Shown: positions 48,187-57,626, numbered from the stretch's first letter. The stretch is DNA of 64,000 bases from Methylocystis iwaonis (GCF_027925385.1 NZ_AP027142.1:2276001-2340000), one strand, 5' to 3'. Notes: generated by a model not told the origin, from the letters alone. Made by a program: numbers and translations.

Positions 48187-50316
48187 ATGACGAATTTGCG
48201 CGCGACAAAAAACAGCCAATCTACGGATCGCGCGGGCGCCTCCGATGGCGTCCTGGACCTGTGGCGCGAACCGTCGCGGCGCGCCTATGCGATCATCGAT
48301 CCCGGCGCCGTCTGGCTCTTCCTGCGTCGCAATGCGCTTCGCATCCTGACGGCCTCGGCAATCGCCTCCGCAGTGCTGTTCGGCGCCTCGATTTTTATCT
48401 TCAAGAAATATACGGCGACCGCAATTGTCATGGTCGACCCGCGCAGCGCGCGCGTCACGAAATCGGGCGGCGTCATTTCCAACATCGGCGGCGACGCCAT
48501 CGCGATCGAAAGCCTCGTGCAGGTCGCCAAGGGCGAAGGTTTTCTCGCCGAGCTGGTCGATGCGCTGGACCTGACCAAGGACCCCTATTTCGGCGGAAAA
48601 GGCGACGAACCCGAGGCGAAGCGTCTTTCGACGGTCGAGAAACTGGCCTCGAAACTCGCCATCGCGCGCCGTGGCACGACTTACGTGATCGACGTCACCG
48701 CCGTGACGAATTCGGCCGAGGCGAGCGCCCGGCTCGCCAACGCCGCCGCAAAGCAGCTCGTCGTCGATCAGAACGACTTGCGCACCGGCGCAAGCTCCAA
48801 GACCGCGCAGGAAATCGAAGCGCGCCTGACCGAGCTTCGCGGGCGCGTGAACCGCGCCGAAGAAGCGGCGGCGGAGCTGAAGGCGCGCCTGAAAGTCACC
48901 GATGCGGGCCAAGGATATACGCTTCTCGAACGCCGCATCGCCGAACTGAATCAGCAGCTCGTCCTCGCCGGCGCCGGCGCGGCCGAAGCGCGGGCGCGGT
49001 TCGAAACGCTGAAAAAACTGGGGCCGAACGCCGGCGAGAGCCTGCCGCAATCCCTCCAATCCCCCGTGCTCGCCACGCTGCGCGGCGATTACGCCCGGCT
49101 CTCCAGCCAATCGGCGGATCAAGCGACCGTGCTCGGACCGCGCCACCCGGAAGTCCTGAGACTGAACGCGCAGATGGCCGATCTGCGGCGGCAGATCAGC
49201 GCCGAATTCACCCGGATGATCGCCTCCGCGAAAACGGCTTTCCTCGAAGCCCAGGAGCGCGAGGCCGACCTTTCGCGCCAGTTGAAGGCCGCGCAGACGG
49301 AAAGCGGCGAGCTTGGTCCGCAAATGGTCAAGCTCGGTGAATTGGAGCGCGAAGCCAAGGCCGAACGCGATGTCTATGAAGAGCTTCTAAACCGCCAGCG
49401 CGAGCTTGCTCAGGTCAAGGGGCTGGAGCCCAGCGACATCCGTATCGTGTCGCCGGCGACCCCGCCCACGAAGACCTCGCCGAGCCGCATCTTGCTCGCC
49501 ATCGGCAGCGCCGTCCTCGGCCTGATTGCGGGGCTCGCTTACGCCATCGCGCGCGAATGGCGGCAGACGACGCTACGCACCGCCTCGCAAGCCGAAAGGC
49601 TCGGCGGCGCGGGCGTCCTCGGCTTCCTGCCGCTCATGGGCGCGGCGCCGGCCCAGGAGCCAAGCGACGACACACTTCCAAATCTCACCCCCTGGCTCGC
49701 GGAAATCTGCGCAGATTTAGCCCCGGACGCCGGCGGCGAGAGCGTCACTTTGCTGATTTCGTCGACGCGCCGGGGCGAAGGGCGCTCGACCATCGCCGCA
49801 AATATCGCGGTCTATCTCGCGCAGGGCGGCGACCGCGTTCTGCTCATCGAGGCGGACAAATCCGACCATGTGCAAAAGCCGGGCTTCGGCCTTCTGGACA
49901 TTCTCGATTCCGGCGAAAACTTGAGAAGCGCGCTCGTCGATCAGGCGTTCGGCGGATATACTTTTCTTCCCTATGGCGGCCGCACGGTGGCGCGCGAAAG
50001 CTCGATCGGGGGGCTCATGAGCGGCTTGACGCTGCGCGCGACCCTCAATCTCGCCCGTCGCTGGTTCGACGTCATCGTGATCGATGGCCCGCCGGCGCTG
50101 GAGGCGCCGCATGCGCGTTTTCTGGCGGCGCAGGCGGACAGAACCGTCTTCCTCGTCGAATGGGACAAAACGAGCGCCGCGGAGGTCGACGCCGCGCTGG
50201 AGCGGCTGGATTTGAACGAGGTCGCCGTCGTCTATAACAAGGTCGACGCGAAACGGTTGCGCCTATACGATCCCGAACAGTCGCAGCAGATGACCGATCT
50301 CGCCACCGCGGCATAG
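48187..50316 (+). CDS. Wzc/GumC-like polysaccharide co-polymerase with degenerate kinase domain
   Basis: A 709-residue protein: N-terminal Wzz domain with a first helix at about residues 53-75, a long periplasmic coiled coil (about 200-420), a second helix at about 438-458 (LLAIGSAVLGLIAGLAYAIA), then a BY-kinase-like domain. The Walker A reads STRRGEGRST (527-535 region): the invariant Lys is Arg533. Walker A' reads LLIEADKS instead of LLIDADxR; Walker B VIVIDGPP is kept. The C-terminal Tyr cluster is missing (one Tyr near the end). It probably controls chain length and export but is a poor candidate for an active tyrosine kinase. Confidence 0.85.
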   Translation: MTNLRATKNSQSTDRAGASDGVLDLWREPSRRAYAIIDPGAVWLFLRRNALRILTASAIASAVLFGASIFIFKKYTATAIVMVDPRSARVTKSGGVISNIGGDAIAIESLVQVAKGEGFLAELVDALDLTKDPYFGGKGDEPEAKRLSTVEKLASKLAIARRGTTYVIDVTAVTNSAEASARLANAAAKQLVVDQNDLRTGASSKTAQEIEARLTELRGRVNRAEEAAAELKARLKVTDAGQGYTLLERRIAELNQQLVLAGAGAAEARARFETLKKLGPNAGESLPQSLQSPVLATLRGDYARLSSQSADQATVLGPRHPEVLRLNAQMADLRRQISAEFTRMIASAKTAFLEAQEREADLSRQLKAAQTESGELGPQMVKLGELEREAKAERDVYEELLNRQRELAQVKGLEPSDIRIVSPATPPTKTSPSRILLAIGSAVLGLIAGLAYAIAREWRQTTLRTASQAERLGGAGVLGFLPLMGAAPAQEPSDDTLPNLTPWLAEICADLAPDAGGESVTLLISSTRRGEGRSTIAANIAVYLAQGGDRVLLIEADKSDHVQKPGFGLLDILDSGENLRSALVDQAFGGYTFLPYGGRTVARESSIGGLMSGLTLRATLNLARRWFDVIVIDGPPALEAPHARFLAAQADRTVFLVEWDKTSAAEVDAALERLDLNEVAVVYNKVDAKRLRLYDPEQSQQMTDLATAA

Positions 50317-50360
50317 CGCCGATTGTTTCCTTCCTTTATCGAAGGACGAAGGGTCAGAGC

Positions 50361-50414
50361 GGACCGCGAGCCTTCAGGCTCGCATTCCACGGCGAGCCTG
50401 AAGGCTCGCGGTCC
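50361..50414. repeat. Minimal REP inverted pair (REPIN), variant sequence
   Basis: A 54-bp perfect palindrome: ggaccgcgagcc-ttcaggctcgc (50361-50383), an 8-bp spacer, and its inverse (50392-50414). It matches the RAYT-flanking REP except for the compensated change gcgcgcc to gcgagcc, so hairpin pairing is preserved. It lies in the gap before yejA. Confidence 0.85.
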
Positions 50415-50497
50415 AAAGCCCCCTCCCCTCTCTCTATCGGTCGAATGGCATAAAGTCTGGCGGCCCCGCCAAAAACCGACATAATTCAGGGAGAATC

Positions 50498-52441
50498 ATG
50501 AAGGGCGCGCCAGCGACGCCCGTCCCCCTGCCCGAGGTCAATTTGGCTGATCGTCCCTTCGCCTATCCGCTCTCCCGCCGCGGTCTGATCCGATCCGGCG
50601 CGCTCGGCGCCGCCGCCCTCTTCGCCCCTTCTGGCTTCGCCAAAGACGCAAAACAGGCTTCCGCTACGCCTGCTCTGGCGCCGGGCGAGACCGAGAGCCA
50701 TGGGCTCTCGACCTTCGGCGACCTCGCCCTGCCCGCCGACTTCACGCAGTTCGGCTATGTCAGGGCGGATGCGCCGAAGGGCGGGCAGCTCACGCTCACG
50801 ACCCAGGCGTCGACCTATGACTCGCTCAACGGCTTTATTCTGCGCGGCACGCCGGCGCAGGGCGTCTCGATCATTTTCGACAGCCTGCTCACGGCGAGCT
50901 TAGATGAGCGCGACGCCTATTACGGCCTTGTCGCGCGCGCCGTGCGCGTCTCGCCGGATAAGCTCACCTATCGGTTCCTGCTGCGCAAGGAGGCGCGCTT
51001 CCACGATGGCTCGCCGCTGACGGCCGAGGACTGCGCCTTCTCGCTCAATATCCTCAAGAGCAAGGGCCATCCGATCATCGCCCAGATGCTGCGCGATCTG
51101 GTCTCGGCGGAGCCCGAGGCGGACGACGTTCTCGTCGTCAAGCTGGCGCCGAGCCGCACGCGCGATCTGCCGCTCGTCATCGCCGGACAACCGATCTTCT
51201 CGAAGGCCTATTACGCCAACCGCGCCTTCGACGAGACCACGCTCGAGCCGCCGCTCGGCTCGGGCGCCTATAAGATCGGCGCTTTCGAGCAGGGCCGCTT
51301 CAACGGCTTCGATCGCGTCGCCGATTATTGGGGCAAGGACCTGCCCGTGAACGTCGGTCAGAACAACTTCGACCACATCAAGTTCGAATATTTCGGCGAC
51401 AGCAATGTCGCCTTCGAAGGCTTCAAGGCCGGAGCCTATACGCTGCGGGTGGAAGACACGGCGCGCCTCTGGGCGACGGGCTACGACTTCCCCGCCGTGC
51501 GCGAAAAGCGCGTCCTCAAGGAAACCTTCCAGAATAACCGCATCCCCGGCATTCAGGGCTGGTGCTTCAACACCCGCCGCCCGATGTTCAAGGACGCCCG
51601 CATCCGCGAGGCGCTCGGCTACGCCTTCGACTTCCAATGGGCGAGCCACAATCTGATGTATGACGCCTATAAGCGCGTCACTTCCTATTTCGAGAACTCG
51701 GACCTGGCGGCGACCGGCGAACCCGACGCCGCGGAGCTCGCTCTGCTCGAGCCGTTCCGCGCCGAGCTTTCGCCGCAGGTCTTCGGCCCCGCGCCCATGC
51801 CGCCGGTTTCGGACGGCTCGGGGCAGGATCGCAACCTTCTGCGCAAGGCCAATGAGCTGCTGCTGGCGGCGGGCTGCGTGCGCAAGGGCGAGAAACTGTT
51901 TCTCCCCGACGGCAAACCGCTCGAATTCGAATTCCTCGACCGCTATAATCTCTTCGAGCGCATCACCCTGCCCTTCATCAAGAATCTGAAGCTGCTCGGC
52001 GTGACCGCCACCTTCCGCGTAATCGACAGCGCGCAATATAAGCAACGGATGGAGACCTTCGACTTCGACGTCACGGTCGACAACATGCTGATGAGCCACT
52101 CGCCGGGCGAGGAGCTGCGCAATTATTTCGGCTCCGAGGCCGCGACCTTCAACGGCTCGCGCAATCTCGCCGGCGTTTCGAGCAAGGCGATCGACGCGCT
52201 GATCGACAAGGCGCTCAAGGTGGAAACGCGCGCCGAGCTCGTCACCGTCTGCCGCGCGCTCGACCGCGTGCTGCGCGCCGGGCATTATACGCTCTTCCAT
52301 TATTATACGCCGGTCGACCGCATCGCCCATTGGGACGTCTTCGGAAGACCCGACCAGCCGCCGAAATATGAGGTGGGCTATACCTCCACCTGGTGGTGGG
52401 ACGAAGAGAAGGCCAAGAAAATCAACTTCGCGGGACGGTGA
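50498..52441 (+). CDS. yejA: Peptide-binding protein of the Yej ABC transporter
   Basis: A 647-residue extracellular solute-binding protein of family 5 (SBP_bac_5), exported by a twin-arginine-like signal (YPLSRRGLIRSGALGAAALF). The family body shows KEARFHDGSPLTAEDCAFSL and the C-terminal DRIAHWDVFGRPDQPPKYEV pattern of YejA. YejABEF imports oligopeptides and microcin C, and in some Hyphomicrobiales muropeptides. The permease and ATPase genes follow, but a 430-bp gap of repeats separates yejA from yejB. Confidence 0.92.
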   Translation: MKGAPATPVPLPEVNLADRPFAYPLSRRGLIRSGALGAAALFAPSGFAKDAKQASATPALAPGETESHGLSTFGDLALPADFTQFGYVRADAPKGGQLTLTTQASTYDSLNGFILRGTPAQGVSIIFDSLLTASLDERDAYYGLVARAVRVSPDKLTYRFLLRKEARFHDGSPLTAEDCAFSLNILKSKGHPIIAQMLRDLVSAEPEADDVLVVKLAPSRTRDLPLVIAGQPIFSKAYYANRAFDETTLEPPLGSGAYKIGAFEQGRFNGFDRVADYWGKDLPVNVGQNNFDHIKFEYFGDSNVAFEGFKAGAYTLRVEDTARLWATGYDFPAVREKRVLKETFQNNRIPGIQGWCFNTRRPMFKDARIREALGYAFDFQWASHNLMYDAYKRVTSYFENSDLAATGEPDAAELALLEPFRAELSPQVFGPAPMPPVSDGSGQDRNLLRKANELLLAAGCVRKGEKLFLPDGKPLEFEFLDRYNLFERITLPFIKNLKLLGVTATFRVIDSAQYKQRMETFDFDVTVDNMLMSHSPGEELRNYFGSEAATFNGSRNLAGVSSKAIDALIDKALKVETRAELVTVCRALDRVLRAGHYTLFHYYTPVDRIAHWDVFGRPDQPPKYEVGYTSTWWWDEEKAKKINFAGR

Positions 52442-52498
52442 TGGTGGTTCGCCGATCGATCGGGACTCTAAGGCAGGACCGACCAAGCTCGCCACCGT

Positions 52499-52632
52499 CC
52501 AATACCTCCCCTTTACGGGGAGGTCGGCGGCCAAAGGCCGCCGGGTGGGGTTCTCGCCGCCAAGACTCGGGCCGGGGCGGACCCCACCCGACGCCGCTTC
52601 GCGGCGCCACCCTCCCCGTAAAGGGGAGGGAG
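52499..52632. repeat. Long palindromic repeat between yejA and yejB
   Basis: The outer arms are acctcccctttacggggag (left) and ctccccgtaaaggggaggg (right); each is itself a hairpin. Inner arms ggtggggttc and ggaccccaccc and smaller hairpins (ggcggccaaaggccgcc, cgccgcttcgcggcg) add structure. The class is common in intergenic DNA of alphaproteobacteria; a fragment (tttacgtaaaggggaa) is seen near 27.25 kb. Confidence 0.65.
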
Positions 52633-52683
52633 ACGCTCACGCCCAGCCTTCGCCTGATTGCCCCAGGCTTTCGGCCGACTGGA

Positions 52684-52846
52684 ATGGTTCTGTTTGAACA
52701 GCTCGCATTGGGGCTTGTCATTCCCGGCGGGCTGAAAGCCCGACCGGGAATCCAGAGCCACAAAAGCGCTGTTTCTGCTCTGGATTCCCGATCGCTCGCT
52801 GCGCGATCGTCGGGAATGACACCGATCCAATCAAGCGGATCTCGCA
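52684..52846. repeat. R3 element without R2 insert
   Basis: The left end is tgtttgaacagctcgcattg, then attcccggcgggctgaaagc; a middle spacer of ccagagccacaaaagcgctg is followed by attcccgatcgctcgctgcg and finally ccaatcaagcggatctcgc. The absence of the R2 block, present in the same position at 13.9, 24.5 and 43.6 kb, shows that R2 and R3 are separable modules. Confidence 0.75.
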
Positions 52847-52873
52847 CGACATCCGAACGGGAAATATAGACAA

Positions 52874-53986
52874 ATGGGCGCCTATATCGCGCGACGCGTG
52901 CTGCTGATGATCCCGACCATTCTCGGAATCATGCTCATTTCCTTCGCCATCGTGCAATTCGCGCCGGGCGGGCCGGTCGAGCGCATCATCGCGCAGCTTC
53001 AAGGCTTCGACGTCGGCGCGACCTCGCGTTTCTCGGGAGGCGGCGGCGACGTCGGCCATTCGGGCGGCGCACAGGCGACCGGCGGCGCGGCGGACACCTC
53101 GTCCAAATATCGCGGCGCGCAGGGCCTCGATCCGAAATTCATCGCGGAACTGGAAAAACAGTTCGGCTTCGACAAGCCGGCCTGGGAACGCTTTCTGCTG
53201 ATGGTGAGAAACTACGCCATGTTCGATTTCGGCCGCAGCTATTTCCGCGACGAAAGCGTCATCAAGCTCATCGGCGAGAAACTTCCCGTCTCCATGTCGC
53301 TCGGCCTATGGATGACGCTTCTCTCCTATTCGATCTCCATTCCGCTCGGCATCGCAAAGGCGGTCCGCGACGGAACGCGGTTCGACGCCTGGACCTCCAA
53401 CGTCATCATCATCGGCTACGCCATACCGAGCTTCCTCTTCGCCATGCTGCTGATCGTGCTCTTCGCCGGCGGCTCCTTCTGGCAGATTTTCCCGCTGCGG
53501 GGCCTCACATCCGATGATTTCGGGCAGCTCTCTCTCTTGGATAAGGTGAAGGATTATCTCTGGCATATCGTGTTGCCGGTGAGCGCCATGACGCTCGGCG
53601 CCTTCGCCACGCAGACCTTCCTGACCAAGAACTCCTTCCTCGATGAAATCCGCAAGCAATATGTCCAGACGGCGCGCATGAAGGGCCTGACCGAGAACCG
53701 CGTTCTCTACGGCCATGTCTTCCGCAACGCCATGCTGATCGTCATCGCCGGCTTTCCGGGCGCCTTTGTGCACGCCTTTCTAACCGGCTCCGTGCTGATC
53801 GAAACGATCTTCTCGCTCGATGGGCTCGGTTATCTCTCTTTCGAAAGCATTGTGAACCGTGATTATCCGGTGGTGTTCGCCAATCTCTATATCTTCGCCT
53901 TGCTCGGCCTGGTCGTAAATCTGATCTCCGACCTCACCTACACATGGATCGATCCACGGATCGATTTCGAGACGCGCGAGGTTTGA
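52874..53986 (+). CDS. yejB: Yej ABC transporter permease YejB
   Basis: A 370-residue inner-membrane permease of the DppB/OppB class with six helices, starting MGAYIARRVLLMIPTILGIM. The conserved EAA-like loop is present (LDEIRKQYVQTARMKGLTEN). It pairs with YejE and two ATPase domains of YejF. The yejE start follows 4 bp after the stop, so they are one transcript. Confidence 0.94.
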   Translation: MGAYIARRVLLMIPTILGIMLISFAIVQFAPGGPVERIIAQLQGFDVGATSRFSGGGGDVGHSGGAQATGGAADTSSKYRGAQGLDPKFIAELEKQFGFDKPAWERFLLMVRNYAMFDFGRSYFRDESVIKLIGEKLPVSMSLGLWMTLLSYSISIPLGIAKAVRDGTRFDAWTSNVIIIGYAIPSFLFAMLLIVLFAGGSFWQIFPLRGLTSDDFGQLSLLDKVKDYLWHIVLPVSAMTLGAFATQTFLTKNSFLDEIRKQYVQTARMKGLTENRVLYGHVFRNAMLIVIAGFPGAFVHAFLTGSVLIETIFSLDGLGYLSFESIVNRDYPVVFANLYIFALLGLVVNLISDLTYTWIDPRIDFETREV

Positions 53987-53990
53987 GCCG

Positions 53991-55154
53991 ATGAGCGTGA
54001 TCGACACAGACACAAGGCTTGCCCCGCCCATCGCCCGCAACGGGCTGCTGCGGCTTTCGCCGCTCGACCAGCGCCGGCTCGCCAGCTTCAGGGCCAATAA
54101 GCGGGGCTATTGGTCCTTCTGGATCTTCATGACGCTCTTCGTCATGTCGCTCCTCTCCAACATCCTCGCCAACGACCGGCCGATTGTCGCCTGGTACAAG
54201 GGCGAGCTTCTATTTCCCGCATTCGTCTCCTATCCGGAGGAGAAGTTCGGCGGCTTCCTGGCGCGCACGGATTATCGCGATCCGGTGATCGCCAATGAGA
54301 TCGAGGCGCATGGCTGGATGCTCTGGCCGCCGATCCACTATTCTTACGACACGCATAATCTCGAGCTGCCGGTGCCGGCGCCCTCGCCGCCGACCTGGAT
54401 GCTCACGCAGAAGCAATGCGAAGCCGCCGTCGCCAAGGGCCTGCACCCGGGCGAAGCCAACCGCGGCTGCGCGGCGCTGGAATATAACTGGCTCGGCACG
54501 GACGATCAGGGGCGCGACGTCGTCGCGCGGCTCCTTTACGGCTTCCGTATCTCGGTGCTGTTCGGGCTCATCCTCGCGACGATCTCCTCCGTCGTCGGCG
54601 TCGCTGCGGGGGCCATACAGGGCTATTTCGGCGGGCGCGTGGATCTCGTTTTCCAGCGCTTCATCGAGGTCTGGTCGTCGCTGCCGCAGCTTTATCTGCT
54701 CATCATCATCTCGTCCTTCCTGACGCCGGGCTTTTTCGTGCTGCTGGGAATCCTGCTGCTCTTTTCCTGGGTGTCGCTCGTTCACGTGGTGCGCGCCGAG
54801 TTCCTGCGCGCGCGCAACTTCGAATATGTGAACGCCGCTCGGGCGCTGGGGCTGTCGAATTTCCGGATCATCGTGAAACATCTCCTGCCCAACGCCACGG
54901 TGGCGACGCTGACCTTCCTGCCCTTCATCCTCAATTCGTCGATCACGACGCTGACGGCGCTGGACTTCCTCGGCTTCGGCCTGCCGCCCGGCTCGCCCTC
55001 GCTCGGCGAATTGCTGCTGCAAGGCAAATCCAACCTCCAGGCGCCGTGGCTGGGGCTTACCGGCTTCGCGATCATCGCGCTCATGCTGTCGCTGCTCGTC
55101 TTCATCGGCGAGGCCGTGCGCGACGCCTTCGATCCGAGGAAGAATTTCCAATGA
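53991..55154 (+). CDS. yejE: Yej ABC transporter permease YejE
   Basis: A 387-residue OppC/DppC-type permease. A large periplasmic loop (residues about 65-165, including the YejE-typical NWLGTDDQGRDVVARLLYGF-like segment) precedes the membrane core, and the EAA loop is LRARNFEYVNAARALGLSNF. It is co-transcribed with yejB. Its stop overlaps an ATG of a small antitoxin-like frame, so an extra gene pair has entered the operon between yejE and yejF. Confidence 0.93.
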   Translation: MSVIDTDTRLAPPIARNGLLRLSPLDQRRLASFRANKRGYWSFWIFMTLFVMSLLSNILANDRPIVAWYKGELLFPAFVSYPEEKFGGFLARTDYRDPVIANEIEAHGWMLWPPIHYSYDTHNLELPVPAPSPPTWMLTQKQCEAAVAKGLHPGEANRGCAALEYNWLGTDDQGRDVVARLLYGFRISVLFGLILATISSVVGVAAGAIQGYFGGRVDLVFQRFIEVWSSLPQLYLLIIISSFLTPGFFVLLGILLLFSWVSLVHVVRAEFLRARNFEYVNAARALGLSNFRIIVKHLLPNATVATLTFLPFILNSSITTLTALDFLGFGLPPGSPSLGELLLQGKSNLQAPWLGLTGFAIIALMLSLLVFIGEAVRDAFDPRKNFQ

Positions 55155-55186
55155 TCCGTGGTAGGATGCCGCAGGAGGCCAAGGCC

Positions 55187-55414
55187 ATGAACAAGATTGT
55201 GCGACGGCACTTCCCGGCGGAGAAACTGCCAGAAGAGCTGAAAGCCGGCCTGGACCCGTGCTCTCAGGTTACCGTCACGCTGGAAGCCGAGGATCGCCCC
55301 GAGAAGGTCATGTCCCTGGAAGAAATGTTCGCCTTGCGCCGAGACGTGTATGCGTCTCGGCGCGAGATAAATGCGGACATCGACGCCATGCGCGACGAAT
55401 GGGGCGCACCCTGA
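55187..55414 (+). CDS. Putative antitoxin of a PIN-domain TA pair
   Basis: A 75-residue acidic protein (MNKIVRRHFPAEKLPEELKA at the start; LEEMFALRRDVYASRREINA near the end) encoded directly before a PIN toxin. A strong ribosome site (aggagg, about 13 bp upstream) supports the start at 55187; an ATG at 55151 overlapping the yejE stop is in frame. The N-terminus suggests a short DNA-binding strand, but no family can be named. Antitoxin role is inferred from position and size. Confidence 0.7.
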   Translation: MNKIVRRHFPAEKLPEELKAGLDPCSQVTVTLEAEDRPEKVMSLEEMFALRRDVYASRREINADIDAMRDEWGAP

Positions 55415-55415
55415 C

Positions 55416-55883
55416 GTGCCCGCGCCTCTGGTCTATATGGACACGAACGCATTTGTCGCCGGGTTCGAATTGCCGCAGAACGAGGCCGAGCCTGTCCAAA
55501 ACCTCCTCGTCGCCCTGCGGGGAAGGCCGCTCTCAGTCGTAACGAGCGAACTCACGCTTGCAGAGCTTCTTGCCCCTACATCACGCGCCGGGACTCTCCC
55601 CTTGGGGGTGAAGCGTCGCCTGTATCTCGACCTGCTTGTCTGGAGTCGTCTCGTGGATTTGCGCCCGATAACACGAGAAATCCTCATCGAGACGGCCGAC
55701 CTGCGGCAGGCTGCGCCTCACCGCTTGCCAGACGCTATCCATGTCGTTACGGCGATCCACACGCAATGCGACTTCTTCCTATCCGGCGACAAGCGGATCA
55801 AACCGCCGGATGGCATGGCTTTGGTCGAGCCTGACAGGTCAGGAGTCGGCCGCATTCTCGACGCTTGGTCCAACAACTCGTGA
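55416..55883 (+). CDS. PIN-domain toxin (VapC-like)
   Basis: A 155-residue PIN domain: Asp in LVYMDTNAFVAGFE, Glu in TSELTLAELLAP, Asp in LPDAIHVVTAIHTQ and Asp in FFLSGDKRIKPP, so the acidic metal site is complete. The start is GTG at 55416, one base after the antitoxin stop; the longer frame upstream is a shadow of the antitoxin. It probably cleaves RNA. It ends 6 bp before yejF. Confidence 0.85.
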   Translation: MPAPLVYMDTNAFVAGFELPQNEAEPVQNLLVALRGRPLSVVTSELTLAELLAPTSRAGTLPLGVKRRLYLDLLVWSRLVDLRPITREILIETADLRQAAPHRLPDAIHVVTAIHTQCDFFLSGDKRIKPPDGMALVEPDRSGVGRILDAWSNNS

Positions 55884-55889
55884 GCGCCG

Positions 55890-57536
55890 ATGAACGAATT
55901 TAAAGCGACGCCCATGAACGCCCCCCTCCTCGACGTCCGCGACCTCTCGGTCGCCTTCCTGCAAGGCGGGCGCGAAACCATCGCCGTGGATCGCGTCTCC
56001 TTCTCGCTCGAACGCGGCAAGACGCTGGCGCTCGTCGGCGAGTCGGGCTCGGGCAAATCCATCAGCGCCCTCTCGATCGTGCGGCTCCTGCCGCCGGGCG
56101 CCATTGCGACGGGCGAGGCGCTCTTTGGCGGCGAAGACATGCTGAAAGTCAGCGACGGCGCGCTTCGCGCCGTCCGCGGGGCGCGCATCACCATGGTCTT
56201 TCAGGAGCCCATGACCTCGCTCAATCCGCTGCATACGATCGAGCAGCAGATCGCCGAAATCCTCGAGCTGCATGGCATGCGCGGGTACGAGGCCTTGCGC
56301 AAACGCGTCGTCGAGCTGCTGACCGAGGTTGGCATCCCGAACCCCGAGGCGCGGCTCGGCGCCTATCCGCACCAGCTTTCCGGCGGCCAGCGGCAGCGCG
56401 TCATGATCGCCATGGCGCTCGCCAATAAGCCCGACCTCCTCATCGCCGACGAGCCGACGACGGCGCTCGACGTCACCGTGCAGGCGCAGATCATCGCGCT
56501 GCTCGAACGTCTGCAGCAGACCTATGGCATGGCGATCCTGTTCATCACGCACGACCTCAATCTCGTGCGGCGGTTCGCCGACACAGTCTGCGTCATGCAG
56601 AAGGGCCGGATCGTCGAAAGCGGCGACGTGGCGAAGGTCTTCGAGACGCCGAGCCATCCCTATACGAAAGCGCTGCTCACGGCCGAACCCAAGGGCGATC
56701 CCATCGTCGAGGACGAGAAGGCGCCGATCGTGGTCTCGGCCGACAATCTGCGCGTCTGGTTCCCGATCAAGCGCGGCTTCATGCGCCGCACTGTCGATCA
56801 CGTAAAGGCCGTCGACGGCGTCAGCGTCACGGTGCGCGAAGGCGGCACGGTCGGCGTCGTGGGCGAGTCCGGCTCCGGCAAGACGACGCTGGCGCTCGCC
56901 ATGCTCCGCCTCATCCGCTCGGAGGGGCCGATCGTCTTTCTCGGCGCGCGCATCGACGGCAAGAGCGTCGCCGAAATGCGCCCGCTGCGACGCGACATGC
57001 AGGTGGTTTTTCAAGACCCCTATGGCTCGCTGTCTCCGCGCATGTCGGTCGCCGATATCGTCGCGGAAGGGCTCACCGTGCAGCGGCCCGAGCTGACGCT
57101 CGACGAGCGCCGCGAAATCGTCGCGCGCGCCTTGACGGAAACCGGCCTCGATCCCGCGACCATGGATCGCTATCCGCATGAGTTCTCGGGCGGCCAGCGT
57201 CAGCGCATCGCCATCGCGCGCGCCATCGTTCTGGAGCCGAAATTCGTCGTGCTGGACGAGCCGACCTCCGCGCTCGACATGACCGTGCAGGCGCAGATCA
57301 TCGACCTGCTGCGCGATCTGCAGAGGCGGCGCGGCCTCGCCTATCTCTTCATCAGCCACGATCTGCGCGTCGTGAAGGCGCTCGCCGGCGAGCTGATCGT
57401 GATGCGGCACGGGAAGGTCGTCGAATCCGGCCCGGCGGCGAAGCTCTTCGCTGAGCCGGAAAGCGACTATACGCGCGCGCTCTTTGCGGCGGCCTTCCGC
57501 GAAAAACCGGCGCTCTCCGATCGAGAGCTCCCTTGA
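55890..57536 (+). CDS. yejF: Yej ABC transporter ATPase YejF (two fused nucleotide-binding domains)
   Basis: A 548-residue protein with two ABC ATPase domains. NBD1 has [16 protein letters not shown] and [16 protein letters not shown]2 has [17 protein letters not shown] and [13 protein letters not shown]. The fused architecture is that of YejF, which energises the YejBE permease. The start at 55890 or 55914 ([11 protein letters not shown]) cannot be decided. A TA pair separates it from yejE, but spacing stays tight, so the operon is probably still continuous. Confidence 0.95.
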   Translation: MNEFKATPMNAPLLDVRDLSVAFLQGGRETIAVDRVSFSLERGKTLALVGESGSGKSISALSIVRLLPPGAIATGEALFGGEDMLKVSDGALRAVRGARITMVFQEPMTSLNPLHTIEQQIAEILELHGMRGYEALRKRVVELLTEVGIPNPEARLGAYPHQLSGGQRQRVMIAMALANKPDLLIADEPTTALDVTVQAQIIALLERLQQTYGMAILFITHDLNLVRRFADTVCVMQKGRIVESGDVAKVFETPSHPYTKALLTAEPKGDPIVEDEKAPIVVSADNLRVWFPIKRGFMRRTVDHVKAVDGVSVTVREGGTVGVVGESGSGKTTLALAMLRLIRSEGPIVFLGARIDGKSVAEMRPLRRDMQVVFQDPYGSLSPRMSVADIVAEGLTVQRPELTLDERREIVARALTETGLDPATMDRYPHEFSGGQRQRIAIARAIVLEPKFVVLDEPTSALDMTVQAQIIDLLRDLQRRRGLAYLFISHDLRVVKALAGELIVMRHGKVVESGPAAKLFAEPESDYTRALFAAAFREKPALSDRELP

Positions 57537-57626
57537 TCTCCGCTGTCGCCATGCTTGATCGCCGCCGCGGGCGCTGCGACAATCCCAGGCAGAGTTCGAA
57601 GCGATTCTTGGACAATAGAGGTTCCT

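Noticed and set aside
47608..49323. A 571-codon reverse-strand frame overlapping GH5 and the Wzc-like gene
   Set aside because: It is a shadow of two convincing genes, with no motif of its own.
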